A DNA stretch of 64,000 nucleotides from Candolleomyces eurysporus (GCA_027579435.1 JANBPK010001220.1:1-64000); one strand, 5' to 3'; numbered from the stretch's first letter, positions 22,261 to 35,425 are shown. Program-made: numbers and translations. The notes: generated from the letters alone by a model not told the origin.

Positions 22261-24639
22261 ATGTCTGCTCAGATTCTAGACACCGCTGCAAAACATCCCT
22301 TCTCGTTAGCTGGGTTTGTCGACAAGACGTGGAATGCCGTATCCGAGGCTGCCATTCGTGCAACACCGTGGGGGCCCTTGGGGAGGATGGCAGAGACCAT
22401 GGTGTTATCGTAAGGCTCCCTTCATCCTTCTCTTCCCTTCCACTATATACTAGAACCTACTTCACGCTATTTAGGTTGATGCAGAAAATAACCCATGGAC
22501 GTTTGTGCGTTTTGTGTACTGGAGGCCAGACTTGTTCATTTCCAGAGAACCGTAGCGAAGGATCCGACGAGGGTGACCCAAAAGCAGAGATACGCGTCAA
22601 GAGCGATACATTCTGGATAAGGTTGTGTCTTATGGGAGACCTTGGGTTCGCAGAGGCATATATGTATGGCGAGGTTGAGTGTGACGACCTGGTCTCGCTT
22701 TTCAAGGTGTGTCTCCTCGAATACACGCGTCCCGTCCACCGTTTGAACACTCTCCATCAGATATTTCTCTTGAACAAGAATAATCTAGATCAACTTGATT
22801 CCAAACTCTCATACCTGTTCAGCCTCCCACAAAAACTGACCTCGTACCGCTTTCTAAACACGTTGTCAAATTCGAGGTCGAACATATCGGCTCATTATGA
22901 TATATCGAACGAGATGTTTGCTGGTGCGCCAACTCCTTCTCTANTTTTTATGTGCAGCCTAACGTGAACTTCGTTCATTTCTGGGGACTCATTTACAGGA
23001 TTTTTATCGAAAGACATGACTTACTCATGTGCCATATTCCCGGATCTGGACGGGGACCTGAATCCAACCTATCGGACCAAGGGCTCGCTAAAAGATCGTA
23101 TCCCCAATAGACCCCTAACAAGACCGTACCAACTCCCGTCTCCCCCGTCATCCGAGTCGTTCAATTCGACTTCCTCTTCTAACTCTACCCCCTCAATCCC
23201 ATTAATCCCCCTCGAGAACAGTTCTTCCAACGTCAACGAAGCCTTGATAGCCAAATTGACAACGAGCGAAGATCTCTTACGTCGGGACGAGAACTCATCT
23301 ACGTCAACTTTGGAAATTCCTACCGATTCTAACGAAGTTGACACTGAGGAAGATCCTTCTTCTGACGAACTCCACGACGCCCAACTCCGCAAACTCGACT
23401 ACATAATCGCGAAACTCAAGATCTCTTCTAACAAACCCACTCGAGTCCTCGAAATAGGCTCAGGATGGGGATCCATGGCCATTCGCATTGCGGAAAGGTA
23501 TCCTCTGGCTACGATCGACACCTTGACACTTTCAGTGCAGCAGCAGGAGCTCGCTCGGGAACGCATTCGTTCGCACTCAGCAGTTCAGCGCCAGGGTGGG
23601 GACTTGATACGTACCAATGGCCAATCGTCGCCCCCGGAGTCAGGAATGGAAGAGAGGATTCGAGTTCATTTGATGGACTACCGGGCCATGCCCCCTGATT
23701 GGAAAGGCGCCTTCGACAGAGTAGTGAGCGTAGAGATGATTGAAGCAGTCGGGAAAGAATTTTTAGAGGAATATTGGAGAGTCGTGGATTGGGCGATGAA
23801 GGAGAAAGAAGCAGTAGGTGTTGTGCAGGTTATCACGATTCCTGAAGCGAGTGAGTATTTTCCTTTCCCTCCTCTCTTTCAGACGATAGAGGTTAGGAAT
23901 GACTCATCAATTCTGACCCTCTATCTAAACCCAGGATTCGACAAATACGTCCGCGAAATCGATTTTATACGAAAATGGGTAAGCCTCGTTCTTTTCTTGC
24001 TCGTTCGCCGTTTTAACAAATCTCGACCACTCACGACTTATTTTCTCGCTTCACACTAATTCGTAAATATTCGAATGTCTAATAGAGTGAGTGGGGCCTT
24101 CGGTTATCTTCGACCCTGACCTTCTAACCATGTCGCTCTGTCTGCTCGTGAAGTATTCCCTGGTGGGCTCCTACCAACTCTCACCCTCCTCCTCCAAAGC
24201 CTCACGGCAGGCTCCAACGGTCGCCTCGTCGTAGATTCCGTTTCCAACATTGGCCCCCACTACTCTCGCACCTTACGAGAATGGCGTAGGCAATTCGTCG
24301 GCAAATTTGAGAGCGTGATTAGACCGGCTCTTGTTAAAGAGTATCCAGAAGTTATGGGCGGTCAAGACGCGGACGCGAACAAGGAGATAGAGGTGTTTAA
24401 GAGGAAGTGGATATGTGAGTGCCCATCGTCTTTCTTAAAGGCGATGCACTTATTGATATCTCCTTCCCAGATTATTATTGCTACTGCGAAGTCGGCTTTA
24501 CAACTCGAACACTTGGAGGTATGTCTGCCGAGGTAGTCAGATCTCCGCGGACTAAAGACTGACGAACCGCTTGGCAGACCATATCATCGCATTCGCTCGG
24601 GAGGGGTATGAAGATTATGGGTGCAGTATCTTTCACTAG
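22261..24639 (+). CDS. Cyclopropane-fatty-acyl-phospholipid synthase-type methyltransferase
   Basis: SAM-dependent enzyme of the CFA/mycolic-acid cyclopropane synthase family (PF02353-like), expected to methylate or cyclopropanate unsaturated acyl chains of membrane lipids. Exons: 22261-22409, 22475-22923, 22999-23850, 23935-23978, a proposed single base 24086, 24154-24414, 24471-24518 and 24578-24639, giving 621 aa. Motifs: HYDISNEMF and DMTYSCAIF (family block), VLEIGSGWGSMAIRIAERY (SAM-binding), VSVEMIEAVG, FDKYVREIDFIRKW-IFPGG, and a C-terminal CEVGFTTRTLGDHIIAFAREGY. A low-complexity Ser/Pro/Asn-rich insert of about 100 aa sits between the DMTYSC block and the SAM motif. Without the one-base exon the last third is out of frame. 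The gene is convergent with NACHT-TPR gene E, with 112 nt between stops. Confidence 0.9.
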
Positions 24640-24751
24640 ATAAATAAACAACGGTGTAGGCAACCAAGGGCAATACGAAGGAAGAAGGGATGCAATTCTA
24701 TAGCGAAGAGCCAAACTAGCACAGCGAATCGAAATCGTTTATATCTATTCT

Positions 24752-27700
24752 CTATTCCTCGCTCTCCGATTCGAGCTCTGCCTCTAGCCGGGATATCTCC
24801 TCGAGGTCATCCTGATTCTCGCCGATTTCAACTCGCTGTTTAAGGAGGTCGCGGAGAAGCGTAACAAACACGTTTCTGTAATAATTCTCCGGAGTGAAAA
24901 CACCCAAAGAATCTCTCGCGACCGAAACCGCTTCATCGAGGAGTTCTTGAGCTCCAACCTTGTCAAAACGTTTTCGAAGCGCATCGATCAGCTTGAAGAA
25001 CGACTTGAGCCTTATAGCATCTGATGCCGGGTGTTGAAGCGCTTTACGAAGAATGGCGATGCCTTCCTCAGAGTCTTCATCATTATCCAGAGCCTGGAAG
25101 CGAGTAAAAAGGCCAATGGCAAGGTTGGTAAGATACATGGAACGACAGGGATGGGATGCTGGACAGAGTCGCAACGTTGTGCGATATAAATCAACGGCTT
25201 CGTCAACATCCTCGTTGTTGCCCCTCAGCTTGAACCTTGACAAGAGGACAACAGCGAGGTTATTGAGGGGATTGAAGCGGTCAGGGAAGTAGTATCGTTC
25301 GTCGAGTTGCAATGCTGCGCGGTACAGAGAAATAACCTCGTCGAGATCCTCTTCAGATTCCGTCTTCTCGTAACGAGACCAAATTGTACCGCTTAGGTTA
25401 TTGAGAGCGATGAAACGATCAGGATGGTGTTCTGGTCGGAGGATTAGTGCTTCACGATACAAGGAAATGGCTTCATCGAGGTCGGGGCTGCCCTCCTGCC
25501 CAGCGCAGCCCGATCGCGACAACAGTGCGTCGGCCAAGCTGTCAAGAGATGCGGGACGTTCGGTATGAGAAGTTGGCCGGAGTCGCAATGCTTCACGATG
25601 CAACGAAATGGCTTCTTCGACGTCTGAATCAGCGTCCTTCTGCTTAAAACGAGTCAAAAGGGCGACGGCGAGGTTGTGTATGGACATGGGGCGATTGGGG
25701 TGGGAGTTCGACCAGAGTTGTAACGCTTCACGATACAGAGAAATGGCTTCGTCGAGGTCTTCGTCTGACCCCCTCGTCTTAGAACGCGACAGGAGGGCAC
25801 CGGCCAGGTTGTGAAGAGACGTCGGACGTTCGGGATGGGGAGCTGGATGGAGTTGCAACGCCTCACGGTGGAAGCAAATTGCCTCATTGAGGTCCTCTGC
25901 CAACCCTTTGAGCTCGAAAAGAGAAAGCAAAGCGGTGGCAAGGTTACCGAGGAACATGGAAAGGTCGGGGTCGGATGCCGGAGCGAGTCGTATTGCTTCA
26001 CGGTGCAGCGGGATGGCTTCCTCGAGGTCTTCAGAAGAACCATTTTGAACGAAACGACGGTGAAGGGCAGTGCCAAGGTTATTGAGGGACATGGAATTAG
26101 TGGAGCCATGAAATGCTTGGTCGAGTTGTACTCCTTCACGATGTAGGGAAATGGCCTCATTGAGGTCATCATCGGCGCCCTTCTGCTCGAAGCGAGACGT
26201 TAGTGCGACGGCAAGGTTGTTGAGAACTTGGGAACGATCAGGACTGGTTACTGGTCGTAGTTGCAACGCTTCGCGAAACAAGGGGATGGCTTCATTGAGG
26301 TCTTCGTGGGAGCCATTCTGGCGGAAGCGAGACAGGATAGCACAGGCAAGGGTGTTGAGAAATGAGGAACGCTGGGGATGAAGTACTGGCAGGAGTTGCA
26401 ATGCGTGTCGATGTACGATGACTGCTTCATCCAAGTAGCCCAGATTTCCCGTTCTCTTTGCCATAACGTCGTAGCACTCTCCTAGGTCTGACCATAGCCG
26501 TCCGTCATTCGCTGCGAGACGCACAGCGATTTCCAAACAACACAATTGCCAATTAACCATCCTTTCATCCCTTTTCAACGTCCGAGCTAAGTCGCTCAGT
26601 AGAACGCTGGCCTCGGTGTGGGTGGGGAATTGCATCGAGCTCTCTTCCCAGCCCGGAAGTATGATGACAAGGAAAAGCTGCGCCCATTGCTGTAAAGTCT
26701 CAATTGGAGTCTCTCGAAGAGTACTGGAGTGATGCGTCCTCGACCACTCTTCCTCTGAGCGACCTGTCCCATTTGACACGTGGAACGGCCAAAATTTGGT
26801 CGTATAGGAGTGTAATTCAACTGTCAGGGGCTCTGGGGATTGAAGTTGCTGGGATAAGACAGGAAGGGAAGCTGGGAGTGCCTGTAAGCAGGCTAGACCC
26901 AGTGTAGAGTGGGATTCGAAAGTTGAAGTGGTAAAGTCGCTGTTCTGGACATATTCGATGAACGAAAGGTGGAACAGGGCTGCAGCGGGATATACCACGG
27001 TCTCCACTTCCACAGAGCGTGTCTGGAGAGCGACGAGGGTGGTTTGAACCTTCTTGACGAGTTCATGCGGCATTTCGACCAAAGAGGAGAATTCCTCAAG
27101 TGGGAGAGATTCTTGGAGAACAATTGTCGCGCCAAGGTGTCTCCGAGGGGACTGTTGGGCATCCGTAGTTGGAAACAGGCGAAGAATCGCACTGCGGTAT
27201 AATTCTGCCAGCTGTTCGCTCTCCCCGACCTTCCGCTCCAACGCCAGTATATCCCGAAGCACCTCGTGAGGAGTTGCTTCGCCGACTTTGCCCGCAAGCA
27301 ACGAGCATACAGTTGACACCCAAACGAGGAGGCCATTCGCTTGCTTGGCTAGCTGGTCAACCTCCTTGGTAGTGGGCGCTCGGCCGTAGGGCCACTTCAC
27401 GTCCTTGAGGCGTTGGTTGAGATAATCCTTCACGACGTCATTCGGGACGGGAAGAAGGGTACGAGTTTTCGCAGACAAGTTTTCGAGCTCATGCGGGAGA
27501 GCTACACTGGGATTGAAGCGGCTGGTGATGATGAACTTGACGAGGGAGAATTGTGAGGTGAAGTGAGCGAGTTCTTTGATGAGGACGGGGTGGTTGTCCC
27601 ATTCGTCCAGGGCGTCTATGACGATTAAAAGGGGATGAGGACATCCCAGAGAGCGTATAGGCTCTACAATGAACATCTGTATGTGCTCCTTCAGCGAACA

Positions 27701-28247
27701 GCCACCGGATTGCTTGATTGCTTCCACAATTTTAGGGATAGCACGAGGATGGTTTTTTCCAAGCTCCGAAGCAAGCATCTTGACCACTGTGTCAGGGCCT
27801 ACCGCGTCGGAGAGCTCGCCACCCAGGAATATTGAAGCTGCAAGCCGATCTACCGAGCGCATATGCTTCGCGACATAACGCATGAGCGTCGACTTTCCTT
27901 GGCCAGCGGACCCGTCAATCCAGAAGACAGACCCCGCTAAGGTCTCAAACCAGTCCAACACTTCATCGAAATCCTGTTGGCGACTGCCAGGCATGTAGTC
28001 TTGCAGCTGAGCATTCACATTGGGCTGCTCAGGAAGCTGGTCAAAAGATGATCGGTCTGGTAGATACCGTTAGCATAGATCCCCAAATTTGTGCATTTTA
28101 CTTACCCATTTCCGTTTCAATGGGCGTAGCGGGAGGAGTCTGCGCCATCGTATTACTCGTTGTGCCTGGGGTAAAATTCGTGATTGTAGTTGAGTTCCAA
28201 GATGATAAACCCTTGATATACCCAATTTTCGCGAGCCCAGGTATCAT
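24752..28247 (-). CDS. NACHT-TPR NLR-like protein E (intact, divergent type)
   Basis: Intact STAND ATPase of 1148 aa in two exons: 28247-28106 and 28056-24752, intron 49 nt, phase 1. The start at 28247 is the first ATG after an in-frame stop; a second ATG at 28148 is possible. Visible parts: Walker A DGSAGQGKST (about residue 80), Walker B LLIVIDALDEW, a STAND helical region, then about twelve TPR units of 42-46 aa (…DEAISLYREALQL…HP-R…L-NLA-ALLSRF…), ending in an acidic tail ELESESEE. It differs from copies A-D: no FFEGA-type exon-1 motif, different repeat consensus, more repeats and opposite orientation, so it is an older lineage rather than part of the tandem unit. Inferred role: intracellular recognition and oligomerisation-based signalling. 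Confidence 0.9.
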
Positions 28248-28897
28248 TCAGTATCCAAAGTCACAGGGAGTTGACAGGAGGCGCCGCCTAATTCCCCTTT
28301 CTTTGACGTAGCCTTCAATGTTACGATGCATATCACACCCAGGCTCAGGTGTTCAGGAATTGGGCCATGCAGGGAAATATTACTCACTCATTCACCCCGT
28401 GCAGTACCACTTCAACGTATAAGGGCTTGCAAAGCAAGGAAGGGTCAGAGAGGAAGGTGATGAACCGAGGTCAAAAGGCGAAGCTACTGCGCGCCGCTTC
28501 ATGTTTGCAATTGGTTCTTGATGCCTGCGGTTTTGACGAGACACCTGGTAGCTGAGGCTGCTGAGCGACGATGACAATAACAACCATCACTGCATCACCT
28601 CAGACCTCAGCGCTCTGCATCACCTCAGACCAGACCTCAGACCTCAGCCTCATGCCTCAAGTGTCCTGAACAAAATTACATTAACAGATTGGTACGATAA
28701 GAAGTTACTACTAGTATACAACACAAGAAAGAGCCCGATACAATACAATGCAATGGGACAAAACAAAATACAGATGAGACTTGGCGTGGCGGTCGTTTTC
28801 AAATTCATTGTCGCAGTATGATATCCATCGTGGTAAGGATCTAACTTGGCGTGAACAGTTCATATGGGTTTCAATCGGCATGTCATCTAAGTTTAGT
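28248..28897. other. Intergenic with ACCTCAGA short repeats
   Basis: No gene seen. At 28592-28665 the motif (C)ACCTCAGAC(C)/CCTCAG is reiterated several times. A related GACCTGAGGCCTGAGG stretch occurs in inverse orientation near 14435-14460, so the two may be remnants of the same dispersed element. Confidence 0.4.
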
Positions 28898-29546
28898 TCA
28901 TGCCTCGTCGATTGTAAAATTCGGGGAAACATTTCCGGAGTCACCGAACACTATGTGGCATCAATTGATGAAATGTGGGTGGACTTTGCACGAATCAACT
29001 TACGGACAATGAAATAATCCTTCCGAGAGGCAGCGTCTGAGGGAATCTCCACTTCCACGGACCCGTCGCTCAATGAGAATCCAGATGCCAACGGGTGATC
29101 TGAACACAATAAATGATGGAAATGAGATACGGGGCAAGTGATACGGACAAGAAGCTACCTACCAAGGTCCAAATGCTCATCGTCGCTATCGGGTGTCGAG
29201 TACCCCAACACCACGAGTCCCTTCAACGGAGCAGCGTGCTCGCCCTGTGGAATCTTATCCGTATCTAGAATGAACGGAGAGAGTCAGCGTCTGCCCGCCG
29301 TGGTCNAAAAAATCCAGGGTTTCGAGATAGAAGGGGCAGTGGAAAGAGCAAACACGACTTACCCCATCTTACAACGTGCTTTGATCCCTTAGCCCAGAAC
29401 TCGTTCTGTTGCGGAGCAGTAATGTGTGGATTGACAACGACCATGGCCTGGGAAGCGTCCTGTGTGTTGGGAATGGGTGCCGCCAGACAGAAAGAACTGG
29501 AAGCGGCAGCGGCGAGGAGGGCAGTGGTGATTTGAGAGAACTTCAT
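28898..29546 (-). CDS. Small secreted protein, Kre9/Knh1-like (Ser-Thr-rich GPI-type) domain
   Basis: Predicted 144-aa extracellular protein. Exons: 29546-29363, 29264-29163, 29099-29004 and 28950-28898; phases agree and introns are 98, 63 and 53 nt. The N-terminus MKFSQITTALLAAAASSSFCLAAP is a clear signal peptide with a likely cleavage near LAAP. The mature part starts VVNPHITAPQQNEFWAKGSKHVVRWD, typical of the Kre9/Knh1 Ig-like domain (PF10342-type), and ends LFGDSGNVSPNFTIDEA. There is no Ser/Thr-rich tail and no GPI-anchor signal, so it is probably released rather than anchored. The N at 29306 lies in intron 1. Function unknown beyond a likely cell-wall or secreted role. It is divergent from the Rif1-like gene. 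Confidence 0.82.
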
Positions 29547-30879
29547 TATGACTAGAGCGGGAATTAACGAGACGTGATGGCAATAGAACGAGGTGATATG
29601 AGAATATATGAAAAGAGGGAGAGCTCNGAGGTGTTGAAAGAGGTGCTCTCGTGGTTAATCACGATACGCTGGCGAGATCGATCGACGCCGGAGCTCGCCG
29701 GGAAGAACTGGAGGGTAAGCGTAGCGATGGGGGAAGGAAAATTAATATAGAGGCGACAAGAGGAAATTAGGAGAGGGGGCTGAGAAGGTTGGTAAGGACA
29801 CTGGATATCTAGGTCATTCTTTATACTGAAGGAGAGCGTGGTTGAAACTTCAGAAGCTCACGGCGAATGCAATCTAGCGAGATGAACCTAGCTATGGCGA
29901 GAAACCAAGATGCCATCCCGAGCGAATGGCACGCAAATCCCGATCTGCGCCTTCGTCTACGTGCTCAACGCCGAGCTCCAGATAAGGAGTTGGCGATGCC
30001 ACTCCATGTGGTTGGGCGCTCATCGGGCAGACGCATTGAATAGTCGGCGTGCCCATAGCCTTCGCGGTTCCCGGCCTTCTTACGCGTCTGGAAGACCCCA
30101 GCTAGTTTGACTGTTCCATTCCTTATGTAAGATATGCGTTTGTGAGATGGAAGTGCACCGATACCGATACAAAGAAGACGAGAGGATCCAAGCCAAATCC
30201 AAGCTCTTTTGTGAGATCCGAGCATCATCCCTGCCGGTTGGATAGGCGATCGAAGTCTGGAACGCCAGAAGTAACTCATTACTCGTAGAGAAGGGCGGCA
30301 AAAGGAGAACGATGCGCGTGTTTTACGCACATATAGCCATAATTTTTACCGCCGGGAAGTTCCTTGAGGATAGGAGAGGGGTCAGGAGGGATAGAGAAAG
30401 ATTCCAGAGAACCGGACGTGAACTAGACACTGCTCTTTCGCTGTAAGGCCTGAAGGATATTTCAAATAGAGGGTAACAGAAGAGAGATCTCGCCGGGCAA
30501 GTCAACGCTTGGAGACCCTTCGAGTCAACCTAGATTTTACTTCAGAGATTCGAGACGATGGCGGTGAGTGGGAGCGAAAGAGGTTGAGGTGCTGACAGGT
30601 GCCGCGGCCGACGTGCTGACAAGTGTCGGAATGAGTCGGCGGCAAACATCGCCAAATAAAGGCGGGCCCGACAATTAGGGACCCGCGTCGGACATTCCTC
30701 TTGGACAGCAACCACGACTTGGCTCGAACCGCTCTGCCCGTTCGCCTGACGCTGTCGACGACACTGGCGATATTTGCGCCGAATTCCGGCATGAACTGAC
30801 ACGACCGACACGAACTCTCTTGATCATCTTTCTTGCGCTGTGTACTTTGTAGGGTTCTAGATGCCCTTGTAATTTTGCT
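29547..30879. other. Divergent intergenic region, Kre9-like / Rif1-like
   Basis: 1.3 kb between two divergent starts. No conserved coding segment is seen. At about 30590-30625 there is a short direct duplication, TGCTGACA(G/A)GTG. Presumed promoters of both genes. Confidence 0.45.
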
Positions 30880-33800
30880 ATGACCGATCCCCTTCCCACT
30901 CTCAATTCCAACTCACAGAAAAACCCTCAAAATTATGAAAAGGTCGACCGGAAACAGTCTGTAATGTCATCCGACGCTCAATCTCGCCCGACGGCCCAAG
31001 ATTCCACTCCCGCGTCAGACGTTTCCCCTCTCGCCGCCTCTCTTCAACCTCTTGCTCAAACACTCGAAGACGGATGCGAGTGCATTACCCCTCATGACTT
31101 GATTGAGGCGTACACCATATTGCACATTCGCATTCGGGCCTTAACGGGCATTGATTCGAGCTCTTTCTCGACTCATGCGCCTATGCTGATCCAGTGCCTA
31201 CGTAGAGACATTTACGAAGGACTGACANTTTTTTCCTGCCCCACATACACCTTCCATAGGTGTATCCTCATGGGATGTTCCGATACTTGAGGAGCATGAA
31301 CTCCAGTCATCCGTCGATTCATCTCACCTCTGTCAGGCCGCCTTACTTTTGACTGGGCTTCTGCTGTCGTTTCCGAGATCATTGTCCGGTATGTGGTCAA
31401 GTCTTCTCACCACGGATGATACTTACGAATATATAGACTCACAGCGTTCTGCGCTGCTGGAACCTGTTCTCGATGTTTGTTCGGAACGGCATTTATCAGT
31501 ATTCAACGCTGATAAAGTTCGCGCCCAGGCATTGCTCTGCTTGCGAGCTCACAAGGCTCTGCAGCATGTCTCTGCTTCACAGTTGAAATCATTGATCAAA
31601 GGATTCGAAACCTCCCTTGACCGCACTGGCGGAGAAGAAGCAAAAGCGCACACTTTCAAAGTACGACATTAGCATCCTCTACTTTCTGAGCAAAAGCCTC
31701 ACCCACCGCTAGACAATCCAACACCTTCTCGTTGACGATCCTGCACGATTTCTCGAACCCCTTTCTACTCTCCTTCCCAAGGTGCTAGGGCATCTGACCT
31801 CTCTTCCATGTCGCATGGAAGCGTGTTCTACGCTTTGCGGCTTCGCCATNGCGAAGCTCGCTGCCCTCCCACAACCAGTGGAAAATATTTCCAGTGAAGT
31901 TAATGATTTCATGGATCATCACGGATCCCGCAGCAGGACCGGTTCTCAACAAGAGCACATGCTCCCATCTATTTTCCAGCAAGCCCATAAAAGCGGCGAT
32001 TCCTTGTGGGCCCTCGTCACTCTGGCTGCCCTCATCGTTNTGGCCGATTCTCAACTCTTTTCTCGACCACGCTCATTTCGCCTCATATTCGACACAATGC
32101 GACATTCTTCAAAGCACGAAAAACCTGTCGTTCGCTCCCTGCACACTGAAGTGTGGAAGTGCCTTGTATGGGCCATGTCGCGCATCAGTAACAACACAGA
32201 TACCTTGGCACGCGCCTCCCGAGTTTTAGCGCAAGACTTAAAACCGGGCGTAGGCTCCCGAATCGTCGGCGCTCTCGTCCAACAACAAGACGAGGTCNTG
32301 GTCCCAGAAGCTATTCCCATCCTCGAATCGTTGATCAGCCATCCGAAAGACACCATGCTTCACGAAGGCGTTTTGTTGCTAAACCGGTTGATCAGTGGTA
32401 TCGGAACATCCGATGACTACGCTGTTACTGGTGCATCTCCGTTCGATTATCTATCGCGTGGTCTGGTGGATGGGACATGGCTTCGACTAGATATTATGGA
32501 GNTTCAGGAAAGGTTAACCACTGAACAAGCTCCCTTCCCTGTTGCTTGTATCCGATCANTGACCGAACCAGAGATTATCNCGAATTGGCAGGAGCTCAGC
32601 GAGTTCTGGGCATTGGCCGTGGAGAAACTCCAGAAGGCGATGACAGCCGAACAGTTGGTATGCAGTATCCCCTAAAGCATTCCCTTGACATCGCTGAAAT
32701 GAATCTTACAGACTATGTTGACGGGAATCTGGCAAGCCCTTCTTTTATCCCAAGCCCACCTCACTCAAGGTCAACGTCATTTAACTGCTTCAACATCATT
32801 CGCGACCAAGCTGGCCACGCTCATTACCCGATTCCTCACCCCCGGAGAGGCGGATCCCAAAACGCGTCTGAAGCAACTTTCACTTGTCAAAAATTGGTGG
32901 CGAGTACTCCGAAACGTATTCCATAATCCCGCTCCATCGAGTCCCCCATCCTCACAACCAACGTCGTGGCTATCTATNCCGGCTGAGATCGTGCTCTCGG
33001 GCATCATGGAGACACGGAAACTCTGCCTCAAGGACCCTTCGGTGAAGACNATGTGGAGTGNAATTTGCAGTGAGCTCGTAGATGCTGGGGCACCGACTTT
33101 GTTACACGTTTTGCATACCCGAATCACGACCCCTCCACCGTTATGTGACGAAGAAGATGCACAAGAAACGATGACGGTTACTCGTCAGCTTTGGTCGATT
33201 CTTGGTTNGCATTATTTGCAGCAGCGAGATGATGTGTGTTGGACGAGCTTTGCAGCGTTCTTGGCACTGCCGTTTCAGTGAGTATCTTTATCGCAAGATA
33301 TGCGTCATCCTTGATCTCATCGTAGGCCAATCACTCATAGCTGCGACACCTGGACGCTGGAGGACGATGAATCGGATGTGTGGAAACGTGTCTTTGAGAG
33401 CATGTTACTAAATGCTAGGAACGACAGCGTGGAAGATGACAAAGTTATCGAATCCCTGTTGGCTCAGGTTGGTGAGGACGCTTATCGGCGAGACCTGTGA
33501 GTATCGTGACTAGAGTCCCCACGGTGGCGTTGACACTGAACCATATCTACAACCAGGATCTTCCTCAGAACTCTCGAAACGTGCATGGGTTTATCCGAAA
33601 TCCCTATCTGCAGGAGGTCACTTCTTCTCGCCAACGAAACTCTCTTGAGGCTGTATGGTGCTGCATACGGCGGCGAGAAGAATGTGGCGCTCGCACTGAA
33701 GCTCATGCATGCCTTGGGAAATCTGTGGAATCTCGAAGAAGTCTCCGAGTTGGCCTCCTCTCTGTCAATCGCCCAGGATGGTGTTGCAATGTGGCTTGAA

Positions 33801-35361
33801 GATCGAAATGGAATGGCTCAGAGTGAGGATCACATTGAAATGGTACGTCGTCGCCATCTTTTGACATTTTCATTTCGAAGGTCTAAATATTTTTTTTAGG
33901 TCAACGCCGTCTACGTCACCTCCTTGAGAGGACTAGGCCGACATCTAGTTTCCAATGCAGCTTCAAATCAACAGCCTGACCTTCAGACCCTTATCAAACT
34001 AGAGAAGCTCATTACGTCGGCTTTCAACAGCCCTACACCAAATATCGCAGCTCCTCAGGCATTTATGGAGCTTTGGCGCACACATTATCTTCATAGATTC
34101 CCACTCTCAGTGTGCCCGGAGTGGCTGGTGACTTGCTTGAAGCTTGTGAGCGACCTCTTCGGTGACAAGAGCATTGGAGAAGAGGCTTCCCTTGGGACGT
34201 CTGTGCGTGTTTATCTAACTCTTCTCTTAATTGCAATACGTTAATTCAACCGATGTCCAGTCTCCTTCGACGGTGATTTCAGACTCTCAAAGATCTCCGG
34301 TTAACTTGGCCGCTACCACCACGCCTTCGAAGGTTCTGCATCGAGAGTATTCAAGATTTGCAGACTTGGCCGATGCAGTTGGGTTTGGCTTCCAAGTAGG
34401 ACCTTCTGGAATGAAAGGGGAGAAGACGCCAACTCGTCAACAACCTCAGGATTGCGAAACCCCGAAAGCCTCGGTGGTTCCTCTGCCGTGGTCCCCCGAA
34501 TATCAAAGCACTCGTAGGTGTCAATTTACGCAACGTCCACGAACCCGACACTGAAATGCACTTCCCGCAGGTCCTCGGCCGCCAAAGCGCCATCTCACCG
34601 AAGCTGACTTGTCTCCTTTAGGACGTAATTGTGTTGACGACGAGAGCTTGGAGGTCCGGCGTCCCCTTAAACGCACCAAAACCATCGCAGGACCATCGCT
34701 GCTTCCACCTTCCTCTTCTCCCGTTGGGCCTCCGCCATCACCTCTTCTGGTTGATTCACAACGAAAGCGCGGAAAGCAACCCCTCTCGAACAGGTCTCTT
34801 CCTCCGTCCTCCGATGTCGAAGATGATGATTATGATTCATGGGAAGCTGTGATTTTACATAAAGACATTCAAGATATTCAGCAAGAATTGGGAATAGACG
34901 GTGACATTGAAGCTGTAGATAATGACGAACGGGAAGAGGATGACCAGGATAATGAAGATGGAGATGACGTTCTTCCTAGCCCTGAGTTCAGCGAGTTCCC
35001 CCTCCGCTCCCGCCGTCGCGAGCGGTCACAAACAGCTCCTGAACTGGAACTGGATGAATCCACATCCCCTTCGGCGCATCCAATCCCAAAAGCTGAACCA
35101 CTTCGCCGGCATTACTCGTCTTCTGCTCAACTTGACGCGCTACAGCAAGCGTACGCAATGGTGGTGGAGACCGAAGGGGTCTCACAGTTGCCGGTGGAAG
35201 ATCTCTTGAAGTTGAAGAGGCTGACGAGTAGGATTGGGGAGACGGTGGACGAGCAGATTTATCAGCAGTTGGCTAAGGAAGACGATCATCATGCTGACGG
35301 TGGTCGGCTTGGTGGGGTGAGGAGGGGAAGAACGAGGGGGAGTTCAATGGTTCCCGATTGA
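30880..35361 (+). CDS. Rif1-like telomere/replication-timing protein
   Basis: Large HEAT-like helical N-terminus resembling the Rif1 N-terminal family (PF12231-type), followed by an acidic, disordered C-terminus. Rif1 acts at telomeres, in replication timing and in double-strand-break repair choice. Exons as I read them: 30880 to about 31227, 31260-31388, 31437-31660, 31714-32657, 32712-33277, 33326-33496, 33557-33842, 33900-34202, 34261-34513 and 34571-35361, giving about 1,337 aa. Typical stretches: RAQALLCLRAHKALQHVS, LLPKVLGHLTSLPCRMEA, TEVWKCLVWAMSRI. The C-terminus has RPPKRHLTEADLSP, a basic RPLKRTKT and Asp/Glu runs, then a helical tail. The first donor site is unreadable because of an N at 31228. 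Several further Ns between 31.8 and 33.2 kb are in frame, so here they stand for single unknown bases. The family assignment is by overall pattern. Confidence 0.68.
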
Positions 35362-35381
35362 GGTCCGTATTATGGGTAGCT

Positions 35382-35425
35382 TTTCCTCTCTTTCTTTCTT
35401 TCTTCCTTTCTTCCTTTCTTTTCCC
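35382..35425 (+). repeat. Pyrimidine tract downstream of the Rif1-like gene
   Basis: CT/TTTC-rich run of about 45 nt (repeats of TTTC and TTCC) starting 20 nt after the stop; probably 3' UTR. Confidence 0.7.

Noticed and set aside
24752..28018. Start of gene E at 28018
   Set aside because: That codon is GTG. A 49-nt intron and an upstream ATG in frame give a normal eukaryotic start at 28247.
28592..28665. CRISPR-like reiteration of CCTCAGACC
   Set aside because: Unit length and spacing are irregular, and the genome is a fungus; it is a simple degenerate repeat.
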